Position numbers and translations under genes: made by a program. The notes under the pieces are model-generated. The model searched no databases. It was not told where the DNA came from and saw only the letters and a list, made by a program, of their open reading frames with translations. 64,000 nucleotides of DNA from Paraburkholderia unamae. Its GTDB lineage: Bacteria; Pseudomonadota; Gammaproteobacteria; Burkholderiales; Burkholderiaceae. Shown in pieces: positions 1 to 7,773 of this stretch. The DNA is taken from positions 310,001-374,000 of the forward strand of contig NZ_QLSU01000006.1 of assembly GCF_003268775.1 (NCBI RefSeq), given 5' to 3'. Position 1 is the first letter of the stretch. Each line of letters starts with the position of its first letter.

Positions 1-510
1 CGCGCGCTCGCCGACGATGTCGCGCGCCGCGTGCGCCGTCGCGACCGCGTCTACAGCAACGGCAATGCCGGGCGCGTTGCCGACGACCCGCAGATTCTCC
101 AGGTGGTCGGCCGCCTGCACAGCGCCGCCTATGCGGCGCGCGCGGTAGTGTTGCAGGCCGCGAAGGCGATCCAGCGCAGCTACGAAGCGCACCAGGACGC
201 CGCCGCCGCGAGCGAATCGCGTCGTCAGGAGGTCCTCAGCCAGGCGGTTGTCCAGGCGCATGCCGACGCGCACATCGAAGTGGACCAGTCCGTCTCGGTC
301 ATCACGCGGCTTGTGCTCGATGCGAGCACGGATCTCTTCGACGCGCTCGGCGCATCGGCCACGCTGCGCACCGAGGGGCTCGACCGCTACTGGCGCAATG
401 CGCGCACCATCTCGTCGCATAACCCGCGCGTGTATCGCGAGCGGCAAGTCGGCGCGTTCGCCGTGAACGGCACCGTGCCGCCGAGTTTTTATCGCGTGGG
501 CAAAGGTTGA
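1..510 (+). CDS. SfnB/DszC-like flavin monooxygenase, C-terminal part
   Basis: The reading frame is open from the first base, so the start lies upstream of the window and only about 169 C-terminal residues are visible. They belong to the acyl-CoA dehydrogenase fold as used by the SfnB/DszC sulfur-acquisition branch. The diagnostic tail is a DRYWRNART stretch followed by SSHNP and an AVNG motif close to the C-terminus. The same tail occurs in the complete gene at 10858-12093. Family members are cytosolic, use reduced FMN and oxygen, and act on organosulfur compounds under sulfate limitation. The next gene is convergent, and a stem-loop lies between them. The exact substrate cannot be read from this fragment. 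Confidence 0.8.
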   Translation, partial: RALADDVARRVRRRDRVYSNGNAGRVADDPQILQVVGRLHSAAYAARAVVLQAAKAIQRSYEAHQDAAAASESRRQEVLSQAVVQAHADAHIEVDQSVSVITRLVLDASTDLFDALGASATLRTEGLDRYWRNARTISSHNPRVYRERQVGAFAVNGTVPPSFYRVGKG

Positions 511-522
511 TTGCAGCAGTGA

Positions 523-554
523 GCGCAGGCAGGCGGATCGCCGCTTGCCTGCGC
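523..554. terminator. Stem-loop between convergent genes
   Basis: Nine-base arms GCGCAGGCA (523-531) and TGCCTGCGC (546-554) are perfect complements. They lie after the stop at 510 and run up to the opposing stop at 557. There is no clear T-run, so a bidirectional terminator is only a suggestion. Confidence 0.35.
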
Positions 555-556
555 GC

Positions 557-1753
557 TCAATGGACGTAGCCACCCTTGACGTAGCGCACCGGCTCCGCGT
601 CGATGCGCAGCAGTAACGAGGTCAGCGGGTCGGCCCGGCCGCGCGTCACGCGTTCGCCGCGACCGCCACCCGCTGCGCACAGCAACGTGGCGTCGGCCCA
701 TGCGGGGTCGCCCGGTTTCGCTTCGGCACGCAGCCAGCCGTCGCGGTCCGCGATCAACTGCGAGCCCGCGAAGCGTTGCGCCTCGATCCCCGCGATGCCC
801 GCGAACGCATCCCAGGCGCCCGGCGTGACCGCCACGCACGACGCCTTCCCGCTCGTCCCCCAACGCGCCGCTTCGGACGGCGGCGGCAACGCGCCGTCGC
901 GTGACAGCAGCAGCGTCTGCCAGCGCGGATCTTCGAGTGGCGGCGGCGCGGAAGCGTCGATCGCCACGGCGCGCACGCGCTGGCCCGCGCGCCAGCGGGC
1001 CAGCGGCTCAGCGGGCGCGTCGCCGCAGCGCACGTCTAGCGCGGGCAGCGCGACCGGCACCGGCCAGCCGTCGCCGTCCCGCACACCGCCGCCCGCTGCC
1101 AGGACCTTGAGGTAATCGAGAATCGCCCATGTGTCGGCGTCGCTCAGGCGCGACGCGAACGCGGGCATGGTTGGCGCGCCGTCGCGCGCATGCATGCCGT
1201 GCTGCACGCGCCAGAACAACTCGCCGTCCAGCCGGTGGCCGAGCAGCGGGCCGACCACGGTGGGCGGCCAGCGCACGAGCGAGGCGGCGCGCGGGCCGTC
1301 GCCGCGTCCCGTATCGCCGTGGCAGGCCGCGCAGTCGCGCGCATAGTGCAGCGCGCCGCGCGCGACGGCTTCCACCGAGAAGGGCGTGGTCTGGAAACTG
1401 GTGGGGACGGCGTCGGCGAGCCAGAGCGAGGTGTCGGGCCACGGGGCGAACCACGCCGCGAGAACGGCGGCGGCGAACAGGGCGAGGCGAAGCTTGCGCC
1501 AGAAGAGGCCCGCGATGGCGAGCAGCAGCGCGCCACCCGTGGTGGCGAGGGCGAGCGCCAGTTGGCGCGCGACGCCCGCATCGATCAGCAGGATCTCGAC
1601 CGCGAGCCGCTTCGGCCACGGCCAGGCGGGCTGGCCGTGGCTGTCACCCGCGAAGCCGAAAACGTGCGCCACGCCGCCCAGGGCGACCTGCGCGGCCTGT
1701 AGCACGCCAAGAAACGGATTGACCCAGGCGTTGCCGGAAAGCAGCGCGCTCAT
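557..1753 (-). CDS. Membrane-anchored cytochrome c family protein
   Basis: A 398-residue protein. Residues about 64-105 hold two hydrophobic segments that probably anchor it in the inner membrane. A class I cytochrome c domain follows: the haem-binding CAACH is at 141-145 and a likely axial methionine sits in TMPAF near 196. About 150 further residues at the C-terminus match no domain I recognise. The frame is open well upstream, but that stretch overlaps the ATPase gene. The ATG at 1753 leaves a 33-base gap and is the sensible start. It is the last gene of the leftward sulfonate-type ABC operon (4740 to 557), so it is probably co-transcribed. A role in periplasmic electron transfer is inferred; a link to sulfur is suggested only by position. 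Confidence 0.75.
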   Translation of the reverse strand: MSALLSGNAWVNPFLGVLQAAQVALGGVAHVFGFAGDSHGQPAWPWPKRLAVEILLIDAGVARQLALALATTGGALLLAIAGLFWRKLRLALFAAAVLAAWFAPWPDTSLWLADAVPTSFQTTPFSVEAVARGALHYARDCAACHGDTGRGDGPRAASLVRWPPTVVGPLLGHRLDGELFWRVQHGMHARDGAPTMPAFASRLSDADTWAILDYLKVLAAGGGVRDGDGWPVPVALPALDVRCGDAPAEPLARWRAGQRVRAVAIDASAPPPLEDPRWQTLLLSRDGALPPPSEAARWGTSGKASCVAVTPGAWDAFAGIAGIEAQRFAGSQLIADRDGWLRAEAKPGDPAWADATLLCAAGGGRGERVTRGRADPLTSLLLRIDAEPVRYVKGGYVH

Positions 1754-1785
1754 CGGCGCGCCAGATGCAAAACGATTGGCATTGC

Positions 1786-2610
1786 TTACCAGCTCGCGTC
1801 GAGGCCAAGGTGATGCAAGGCTTCGCGGCGCAGCGCGGCAAAGGCGGGGTCGCCGCGATGGCGCGGATAGGGCAGATCGACATGCAGTTCCGCCGCGACG
1901 CGCGCGGGCCTCGGACCGAAGACGATCACGCGCTGCGCGAGAAAGAGCGCCTCCTCCACATCGTGCGTGACGAGCAGCGCGGAGAAGCGATCGCGCTGCC
2001 AGAGATCCACGAGTTCGCTTTGCATCGCCAGACGCGTGAGCGAGTCGAGCTTGCCGAGCGGTTCGTCGAGCACGAGCAGGCGCGGGTCGTTGACGAGCGC
2101 GCGGGCGAGCGCCACGCGCTGCGACATGCCGCCCGAAAGCTGGTGCGGAAACGCGTCCGCGAACTCCGTGAGGCCCACGCGCGCCAGCTCGATATCCACG
2201 CGCTTGCGCTCGCGCTTGAGCACCCCGAGCGCTTCGAGGCCGAGCGCGACGTTCGCGCGTACGCGCCGCCACGGGTAGAGCGTGGGGTCCTGGAACACCA
2301 CGACGCGCGACGGGTCGGGCCGCTCGATGGGCGCGCCGTCTTGCAGAAGGCGGCCTTGCGTCGCCGGCTCGAGCCCGGCGACGAGGCGCAGCAACGTCGA
2401 TTTACCGCAGCCGCTCGGTCCGAGCAGCGCGACGAATTCGCCGGGTTCGACCGTCAAGCTGACGTCGTCGAGCACCGCGAGCGGGCCCTTGGGGGTGTCG
2501 AACTGGTGGCTCACGCGCTCGACCGCGATGCGTGCGCCGCGGGCGACGCTTCCGGGCGAGGGCGTGGCATGCGCCGCCGTGGTATTTGCCGTATTTGCCG
2601 TAGTTACCAT
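1786..2610 (-). CDS. Sulfonate/nitrate-type ABC transporter ATPase
   Basis: A 274-residue ATPase of the SsuB/TauB/NrtD group. Walker A GPSGCGKS is at about 64-71, the Q-loop FQDPTLYPW near 106-114, the signature LSGG near 158-161 and Walker B LLVLDEP near 178-184, followed by an H-loop TH. It should energise the permease encoded just upstream. The first residues after the ATG at 2610 are low-complexity (Thr/Ala-rich), and this start overlaps the end of the permease gene by seven bases, which suggests translational coupling. Substrate class (sulfonate or related organosulfur) is inferred from family and from the neighbouring flavin monooxygenases. Confidence 0.9.
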   Translation of the reverse strand: MVTTANTANTTAAHATPSPGSVARGARIAVERVSHQFDTPKGPLAVLDDVSLTVEPGEFVALLGPSGCGKSTLLRLVAGLEPATQGRLLQDGAPIERPDPSRVVVFQDPTLYPWRRVRANVALGLEALGVLKRERKRVDIELARVGLTEFADAFPHQLSGGMSQRVALARALVNDPRLLVLDEPLGKLDSLTRLAMQSELVDLWQRDRFSALLVTHDVEEALFLAQRVIVFGPRPARVAAELHVDLPYPRHRGDPAFAALRREALHHLGLDASW

Positions 2611-3698
2611 TTGACGGTTCCTTTCTGCCACACGAGCGTGCGATCGCGCACGAGGAAAAGCAGGCTGATGAGGCCGGAGAACAAGACGGCCATCAGGAGC
2701 AGCGCGGCGTACATGTTCGAGTACGAAGCCCACCCTTGCGCCCACGTGAGGTACCAGCCGAGGCCGGACTTCACACCCATCATCTCGGCCGTCACGAGCA
2801 CGGTGAACGAGGCGCTCAAGCCCATGAAGAGGCCGACGAACACCTGCGGCAGCGCGGCCGGAATCGCCACGCGCAGGACGAGAAAGCGCTGGCTCGCGCC
2901 GAGCGTGCGCGCTACGTCGTAATAGGCCTTGTTGACGCTCGCGACGCCCGACCACGTGAGCACGGTCACGGGAAACGCGGTGGCGAGCGCGATCAGGAAA
3001 ATGGCGGCGGAGCGGCTCGACGGAAAAATATAGAACGCGAGCGGCAGGAGCGCGGTGGCGGGCACCGGGCCGAGCACGCGCATGACGGGGTGCACCCAGT
3101 ACCCCACGGCGCGCGACCAGCCGATCGACACCCCCACGAGAAAGCCGACCACGCCGCCATAGAGAAAGCCGACGGCGAGCAGGCCGATTGAATGCGCCAC
3201 GCAGTCCGCGAGGCGCGCCCAGTCGTCGCGATAGACCTCGACGAGCGCCTGCGGCGGCGCGAAGAACGGCGTGGGCAGCAGCGCGGTCTTGGCCGTGACG
3301 ATCTCCCACAGTGTGAAGGCGACGGGCAGGGCGACGAGCCACGGCCCCGCCTTGCGCAAGCCGCGCAGCGCGGGCCGCAGCCGCGCGCTCGTGCGCTCGA
3401 GCGTGGGCAGCGCGAGCGCGAGGAGCGCGAGCCAGGCCGCGATCGCCCAGTCGGCCGCGCCCAGCTCGGCCGTATAGGCCCAGTCGGAGAAGCCGGTGAT
3501 GCGGTTCGGCCACTCGCGCGTGACGGCGCCGAACACGGCCCATGCCGCCGCCACCGCGAGGCCCGTGTACCACACGGCCGGGCGGCCGGGCGCGCGTTGC
3601 CGGCGCCGGTCGGCGTCGGCGAATGACGGGTTCTCGCCGGCGTTGAGTGCGTTGCCGGCGGCCGTTCTCGCCAGCACCGGTTGTTCGAGCGAAGACAT
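2604..3698 (-). CDS. Sulfonate-type ABC transporter permease
   Basis: A 364-residue inner-membrane protein of the SsuC/TauC class. Two N-terminal hydrophobic segments (about 45-110) precede the BPD_transp_1 core. The cytoplasmic coupling loop is recognisable around ARTLGASQRF, the EAA-type loop that contacts the ATPase. Family members usually have about 250-280 residues, so the first 110 residues are an extension with extra membrane spans. It sits between the binding-protein gene (4-base gap) and the ATPase gene (overlap), so the three form one operon transcribed leftward. Confidence 0.88.
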   Translation of the reverse strand: MSSLEQPVLARTAAGNALNAGENPSFADADRRRQRAPGRPAVWYTGLAVAAAWAVFGAVTREWPNRITGFSDWAYTAELGAADWAIAAWLALLALALPTLERTSARLRPALRGLRKAGPWLVALPVAFTLWEIVTAKTALLPTPFFAPPQALVEVYRDDWARLADCVAHSIGLLAVGFLYGGVVGFLVGVSIGWSRAVGYWVHPVMRVLGPVPATALLPLAFYIFPSSRSAAIFLIALATAFPVTVLTWSGVASVNKAYYDVARTLGASQRFLVLRVAIPAALPQVFVGLFMGLSASFTVLVTAEMMGVKSGLGWYLTWAQGWASYSNMYAALLLMAVLFSGLISLLFLVRDRTLVWQKGTVKW

Positions 3699-3702
3699 GG
3701 CG

Positions 3703-4740
3703 TTACCCCAGTACGTTGGTGTAGACGGCCGCGGCGAAGCGCTGCGGATCGGTGGTCGGCTTCAGCACGCCCGCGCGCTTGAAGTCTTCAGCGAAATAGG
3801 CGATCTCCTGCTGGAGATCGACGTTGGTCGGATGGTGGTCGTAGGTGAGCGACGCGTAGAGCTTCACGAGGTCGTCTTCCGCGAACTTCGGCGTGTACTT
3901 CGCGAACGACTTCGCGGCTTCGCGCGGGTTCTCGCGCGAGAAGTCGGTGGCCTGGATCAGCGCGCGCGCGAGCGACGCGGCGGTGGCGCGGTCGCTGCGC
4001 AAGAGCGACCCGCGCGCGGCGATCACGCAGCACACCTTGTGCGCGTACTCGTCGGAGAGGTTGCTCGCGAGATGCGTGTAAGCGCCCGGTCGTTGCCGCT
4101 CCAGCAGATACAGATTCGGGTCGCCGTCCGCGATGGCCTGGATCTCGCCCTTTTGCACGGCGACGTCGAGCAGGTCGGCGGGATACTGGCGCCAGCTCAC
4201 GTCGCGGTCGGGGTCGATGCCGTGCTTGAGCAGCAGGATCGCGAAGAAGTTCTTGCCGGGCGAGGCGAGGTCGCTCACGCCCACGGTCTTGCCCTTGAGC
4301 GAGGCGAGCGAGGTCACGCCCGCCGCGCTCGCGCCGATCAGGCGCACGCAGCCGCCGTGCACGCTGCTGATGATCTTGACGTCGAAGCCCGCCTCCAGCG
4401 GCTTGAGCCAGCGGTGGATCATGCCCACGGCGGCGTCCGCCTTGCCGGTGGAAAGCGTTTGCAGAAGCTGGTCGTTCGACCCCGCATAACTCACGAGGTT
4501 GACCTTCAGGCCGTTCTTTTCGAAGAAGCCCTGCTCCTGCGCGACGGCGACGGGCGTGAGGCAAAAACCGTTGGGCGCCCACGCGAAGGTGAAGGGCTTG
4601 AGCGGCGGCGCGGACCATGCCTTGCGGCCGAGCGTGAGCACCGGGGCGCTGAGCGCCGTGGCGCCCGCCGCGCGCAGCCATTTGCGGCGTTTCCCGTTTG
4701 GGGCGGGTGGGGTGGGGCTGGAACCGTGCAATGCGGCCAT
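3703..4740 (-). CDS. Sulfonate-type ABC transporter substrate-binding protein
   Basis: A 345-residue SsuA/NMT1-like periplasmic protein. The N-terminus has a Tat-like signal (KRRKWLRAAG near 17-26, then a hydrophobic stretch ending in WSA). The mature part starts with the fold's usual FAWAPNGFCLTPVAVAQEQG pattern and contains the SLKGKTVGV hinge region. The frame extends upstream, but ATG at 4740 has a GGAG ribosome site nine bases before it and gives a proper signal peptide. It is the first gene of the four-gene operon running to 557. The ligand is unknown; sulfonates or sulfonate esters are the usual ligands of this class. Confidence 0.87.
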   Translation of the reverse strand: MAALHGSSPTPPAPNGKRRKWLRAAGATALSAPVLTLGRKAWSAPPLKPFTFAWAPNGFCLTPVAVAQEQGFFEKNGLKVNLVSYAGSNDQLLQTLSTGKADAAVGMIHRWLKPLEAGFDVKIISSVHGGCVRLIGASAAGVTSLASLKGKTVGVSDLASPGKNFFAILLLKHGIDPDRDVSWRQYPADLLDVAVQKGEIQAIADGDPNLYLLERQRPGAYTHLASNLSDEYAHKVCCVIAARGSLLRSDRATAASLARALIQATDFSRENPREAAKSFAKYTPKFAEDDLVKLYASLTYDHHPTNVDLQQEIAYFAEDFKRAGVLKPTTDPQRFAAAVYTNVLG

Positions 4741-5054
4741 GAATCGGTCTCCGTTCGGATCGAAGTGAAGGTTTCGCTTGAGGGGTGGGCGGCTCGCATA
4801 CGCACGACGGTCAGCCGGGTCGTATGCAATCCTGATTAGATAACGCGTGCTTCGCGACACGATTTTCCGGCCGCGCAGCGATGCGAACGCATGCAGTCGA
4901 CATCGGAGGTGAGCGTAATCCCGAACACGCTCGGCCAGTAAATAATGAATTGCGCAAACCATATCTGCTTTGCGCCGATTCCAGCTTGGCCGCAAGCGCC
5001 GCCGCGAGCGAGGCGCGCCGTGATGACGAAGTGAGGGCCACGCTGATTTGCTAA

Positions 5055-5097
5055 CGCCAAAGCATTCTTTGGCGCGGCGCGCGTCGCGCACTAGCAT
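5055..5097 (+). promoter_or_regulatory. Candidate promoter overlapped by a palindrome
   Basis: An 8-base perfect inverted repeat CGCCAAAG-CATT-CTTTGGCG occupies 5055-5074. Its right arm overlaps a possible -35 TTGGCG (5069-5074), which is 17 bases from a possible -10 TAGCAT (5092-5097). The arrangement suggests a repressor or activator site for the small gene at 5156. Confidence 0.4.
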
Positions 5098-5104
5098 GAA
5101 GTGT

Positions 5105-5132
5105 CGCGGGTGCTCGTGCCCGCGTGTGTTTT
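5105..5132 (+). terminator. Leader hairpin, possible attenuator
   Basis: CGCGGG (5105-5110) pairs with CCCGCG (5119-5124) across an 8-base loop and is followed by TGTGTTTT. It sits between the candidate promoter and the start codon at 5156, so it could act as an attenuator of the small gene. Confidence 0.3.
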
Positions 5133-5155
5133 AACCGGATTGAACGGGAACCTAC

Positions 5156-5386
5156 ATGCGATACAAGGGATACAACGTCGAACCGTCCGCGTACGCGCTG
5201 CCAAGCGGACTCTACGCGGCGAACCTGACCATCGAGAACGGGTCGCCGGCGCTTGAGTCGTCGTTTTCTTTCGAAGCGCTCGATTATTTTTTCGAGCCCG
5301 ATCACGCCATCGCGTATGCGTCGCGCTGGGCGCGGCTGTGGATCGATCAGCGCGGCCAGGCGGCCGCCCGCCGGCGCGGCGGCTAA
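5156..5386 (+). CDS. Small conserved-type protein of unknown function
   Basis: A 76-residue protein that I do not recognise with certainty. It starts MRYKGYNVEP, has an amphipathic middle with FEALDYFFEPDHAIAYASRWARLWID, and ends in an arginine/glycine-rich tail. No signal peptide, membrane span or metal motif is visible. It resembles short hypothetical proteins common in Burkholderia. The codon use is normal for the window, and it has its own candidate promoter, leader hairpin and a strong downstream terminator, which supports a real single-gene unit. It is unlikely to belong to the sulfur pathway enzymatically. Confidence 0.65.
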   Translation: MRYKGYNVEPSAYALPSGLYAANLTIENGSPALESSFSFEALDYFFEPDHAIAYASRWARLWIDQRGQAAARRRGG

Positions 5387-5414
5387 TCTCATCCAGCGAA
5401 TCCATTGAATCCAT

Positions 5415-5450
5415 CGCCCCGGCGCGCACGCCGGGGCGCTTTCTCTTTCT
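5415..5450. terminator. Strong intrinsic terminator
   Basis: A 10-base perfect GC stem CGCCCCGGCG/CGCCGGGGCG (5415-5424 and 5429-5438) with a 4-base loop is followed by CTTTCTCTTTCT. It ends the small gene at 5386 and may also serve the converging gene whose stop is at 5458. Confidence 0.8.
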
Positions 5451-5457
5451 CAGGCTT

Positions 5458-6654
5458 TTACAGGCCCAGCGCGCGACGCGCGGCCATCGTACGCAGCAAG
5501 CTGTTGGACGGCGCGTGAATGCGCGCGCACTGCACATTGCGGTGATGGCGTTCGAGCGGATTGTGGCGCGCGATGCCGTGATTGCCCGCGAGTTCCAGCG
5601 CGACGTCCACGGCCGCGATGGCGTTGTCCACGACGGTATGCTTGATCACGGCGGAGAGTTCGGCGGGCGCGGTGCCCGCGTCGATCGCATCGGCGTGCGT
5701 GCGCAAGAGCCAGTCGTTGGCCGTCAGCAGCATGTCGATGCGTCCCACGCTTTCCTGCACGACGGGCACGGTGGCGAGCGACGCCCCGCCGAGCGCCCCC
5801 GGCTTGCGCTCGTTGAGGAAGGCGATCAGCCAGTCGCGGGCGGCGCGCGCCGCGCCGTCGTAGACCGTGCCGACCAGGCTGAAGTACCACGCCGTGGCGT
5901 GCGGGTCGCGCTGCACGCCGAGATGCGCGGGCTTCAGCCCGACGACATCGTCAACGGGAATCGCCACGTCCGTGAACACCAAGTCGTGACTCGCCGTGGC
6001 CCGCATGCCGAGCGGGTCCCAGGTCTCCACGATGCGCACGCCCGCCGCCTCGCGCGGTACGAGAAAGTGGCCGAGTCGCGGCTCCGGCTCGTCGGTGCGG
6101 GCCAGCACGTTGATCCACGTAAGCAAGGGCGCGCCCGTCACATAGAGCTTGTGCCCCGTGATGCGCCACACGTCGCCTTCGCGGCGCGCGAGCGTTTCGG
6201 GCAGGCCGCCATGCGAGGGCGAGCCGAGCGCGGGCTCGACCTGCGCCGCGTTGACGAGCGCGCGGCCATCCACGCTGGCACGCGTGAGACGCCGCGCGAG
6301 CGCCGCGGACCAGTTGCCCGTGTGTTCGCGCGTGTCGCGCACGATCATGGCGTGCTGGCTGTAGTGCATCGAGAGAATGAGCGCGACGGATGGATCGCCA
6401 TAGGCGATCTCCGCGACAATGGCGCGCGAGAGCGCGAGCCCCGCGCCGTAGCCGCCATCGCTGCGCGCAATGTTCGCGCGCAGCAAACCGGCTTCGCGCA
6501 ATGCGCGGAACTGATCGAGCGGCGCGGTGGCGTTGCGGTCATGTTCGTCGGCCACGGCGGCGAAGGCGCGGCCGAGCAGCGCGGCGCGTTCGACCAGTGT
6601 GGCGGCCTGATCGTCGTCGCGCGCGAGCGCGGCGTCCGGAGTGAATGCGTTCAC
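5458..6654 (-). CDS. Acyl-CoA dehydrogenase family flavoenzyme
   Basis: A 398-residue protein with the full acyl-CoA dehydrogenase layout: N-terminal helical domain to about 120, beta domain around 120-240 with the GHKLYVTGA motif, and C-terminal helices. The tail reads HHRNVQCARIHAPSNS, an RN...HAP pattern related to, but not the same as, the DRYWRN...HNP tail of the DszC/SfnB enzymes. GTG at 6654 is chosen because AAGGGAG stands six bases upstream; longer frames lack this. It lies 25 bases downstream of the aldo/keto reductase gene and is probably in one leftward unit with it. Either a dehydrogenase or a group D flavin monooxygenase is possible; I favour the latter from context. Confidence 0.75.
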   Translation of the reverse strand: MNAFTPDAALARDDDQAATLVERAALLGRAFAAVADEHDRNATAPLDQFRALREAGLLRANIARSDGGYGAGLALSRAIVAEIAYGDPSVALILSMHYSQHAMIVRDTREHTGNWSAALARRLTRASVDGRALVNAAQVEPALGSPSHGGLPETLARREGDVWRITGHKLYVTGAPLLTWINVLARTDEPEPRLGHFLVPREAAGVRIVETWDPLGMRATASHDLVFTDVAIPVDDVVGLKPAHLGVQRDPHATAWYFSLVGTVYDGAARAARDWLIAFLNERKPGALGGASLATVPVVQESVGRIDMLLTANDWLLRTHADAIDAGTAPAELSAVIKHTVVDNAIAAVDVALELAGNHGIARHNPLERHHRNVQCARIHAPSNSLLRTMAARRALGL

Positions 6655-6679
6655 GGTGCGCTCCCTTGGCGTTGGCCGG

Positions 6680-7744
6680 TTAACGTTCGCCGCCCGGCGC
6701 GCGGGCGTCCTGCGGGGCGCCATGACGCACGAGCCGCCCGAAGAACGGGTGGCCGGGGTCGTTGAAGCCCGGTGTCGACGGATGACCGCTCGCAACCAGC
6801 GAATCGACGAATGCTTCGTCATCCGAATCGAGTCGGTACTGGAGCGCGGGCAGGTAGTCGCGCCATTGCGCCTCGGTGCGCGGGCCCGCGATGGCCGAGG
6901 TGATATAGCGGCTGTTGAGCACCCATGCCAGCGCGAACTGCGCGGCCGTGAGATTGCGCGAGCGCGCATGCGCCTCGACGCGCCGCGCGAGTTCGATCGT
7001 CTCCGGCCGCCATTCGGTTTCGCTCAGGCGGCGGTCCTGGCGTCCCGCGCGCGTGTCGGCGCCGGGCTGTGCGCCGGGTTCGTACTTGGCGGTCAGCACG
7101 CCGCGCGCAAGCGGGCTGTACGAGATCACGCCAAGGCCATAGTGCCAGGCGGCGCTCAACTGCTCCGCTTCGACCTGGCGATTGGCGAGGTTGTAGAGCG
7201 GCTGGCTCGCCACGGGGCGCGGCACGCCCAGCAAATCGGCCACGCGGCTGAACTCGGCAATGCGCCACGCGCGATGATTCGACAGACCATAGTGGCGCAG
7301 CTTGCCGGCCGCGATGAGATCGCCCAGCGCGCGCACGGTTTCCTCGACCGGCGTGTGATGGTCCTCGCGATGCAGATACACGAGGTCCAGATAATCGGTG
7401 TTCAGGCGCGCGAGGCTCGCTTCGACGGCGCGGATCACGTGCTTGCGCGCGGCGCCCGCCGCGTTGACATCGCGTCCGCCGCCCGGCGTGAAGTCGAACG
7501 GGTTGCCGAACTTGGTGGCGAGCACCCAGCGATCGCGCTGCCGGGCAATATGGCGGCCGACCACGCGTTCCGATTCGCCCTGGTGGTAGACGTCGGCGGT
7601 ATCGATCGAATTCACGCCTTGCTCCTGCGCCGCGCCGATGATGCGTTCGGCGGTGGCTTCGTCGGTTTGTCCGCCGAACATCATCGTGCCGAGCGTGAGC
7701 GTGGAGATTTTCAGGCCGCTATGGCCAAGTTGCCGGTATTCCAT
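6680..7744 (-). CDS. Aldo/keto reductase
   Basis: A 354-residue NADPH-dependent TIM-barrel oxidoreductase. The catalytic tetrad of the family is visible in order: Asp in SIDTADVY (about 48), Tyr five residues later, Lys in ATKFG (about 81) and His in YLHRED (about 124). The C-terminal half has the SPLARGVL loop and a conserved IAGPRT cofactor-binding segment. ATG at 7744 is preceded by AAGGAA at good spacing. It resembles the YajO/PdxI-like Tas group rather than plant-type reductases. The substrate is not predictable; the surrounding genes suggest a carbonyl released from an organosulfur compound. Confidence 0.88.
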   Translation of the reverse strand: MEYRQLGHSGLKISTLTLGTMMFGGQTDEATAERIIGAAQEQGVNSIDTADVYHQGESERVVGRHIARQRDRWVLATKFGNPFDFTPGGGRDVNAAGAARKHVIRAVEASLARLNTDYLDLVYLHREDHHTPVEETVRALGDLIAAGKLRHYGLSNHRAWRIAEFSRVADLLGVPRPVASQPLYNLANRQVEAEQLSAAWHYGLGVISYSPLARGVLTAKYEPGAQPGADTRAGRQDRRLSETEWRPETIELARRVEAHARSRNLTAAQFALAWVLNSRYITSAIAGPRTEAQWRDYLPALQYRLDSDDEAFVDSLVASGHPSTPGFNDPGHPFFGRLVRHGAPQDARAPGGER

Positions 7745-7773
7745 GAATTTTCCTTGAATCTTCCTTGAGTCGT

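Larger units (their letters stand above)
4741..5155. other. Divergent intergenic region (415 bp)
   Basis: This space separates the leftward binding-protein operon from the rightward small gene at 5156. Short antisense frames in it have no convincing start or codon pattern. It holds the palindrome, promoter and hairpin listed separately near 5055-5132. No clear promoter for the leftward operon was found. Confidence 0.6.

Noticed and set aside
557..2272. Long version of the cytochrome gene starting at 2272
   Set aside because: The first 173 codons overlap the ATPase gene and are low-complexity Arg/Ala. ATG 1753 gives a sensible membrane-anchored protein.
4811..5060. Two overlapping minus-strand frames of 74-76 codons
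   Set aside because: They have no family character and no ribosome site, and they cover the region expected to hold promoters.
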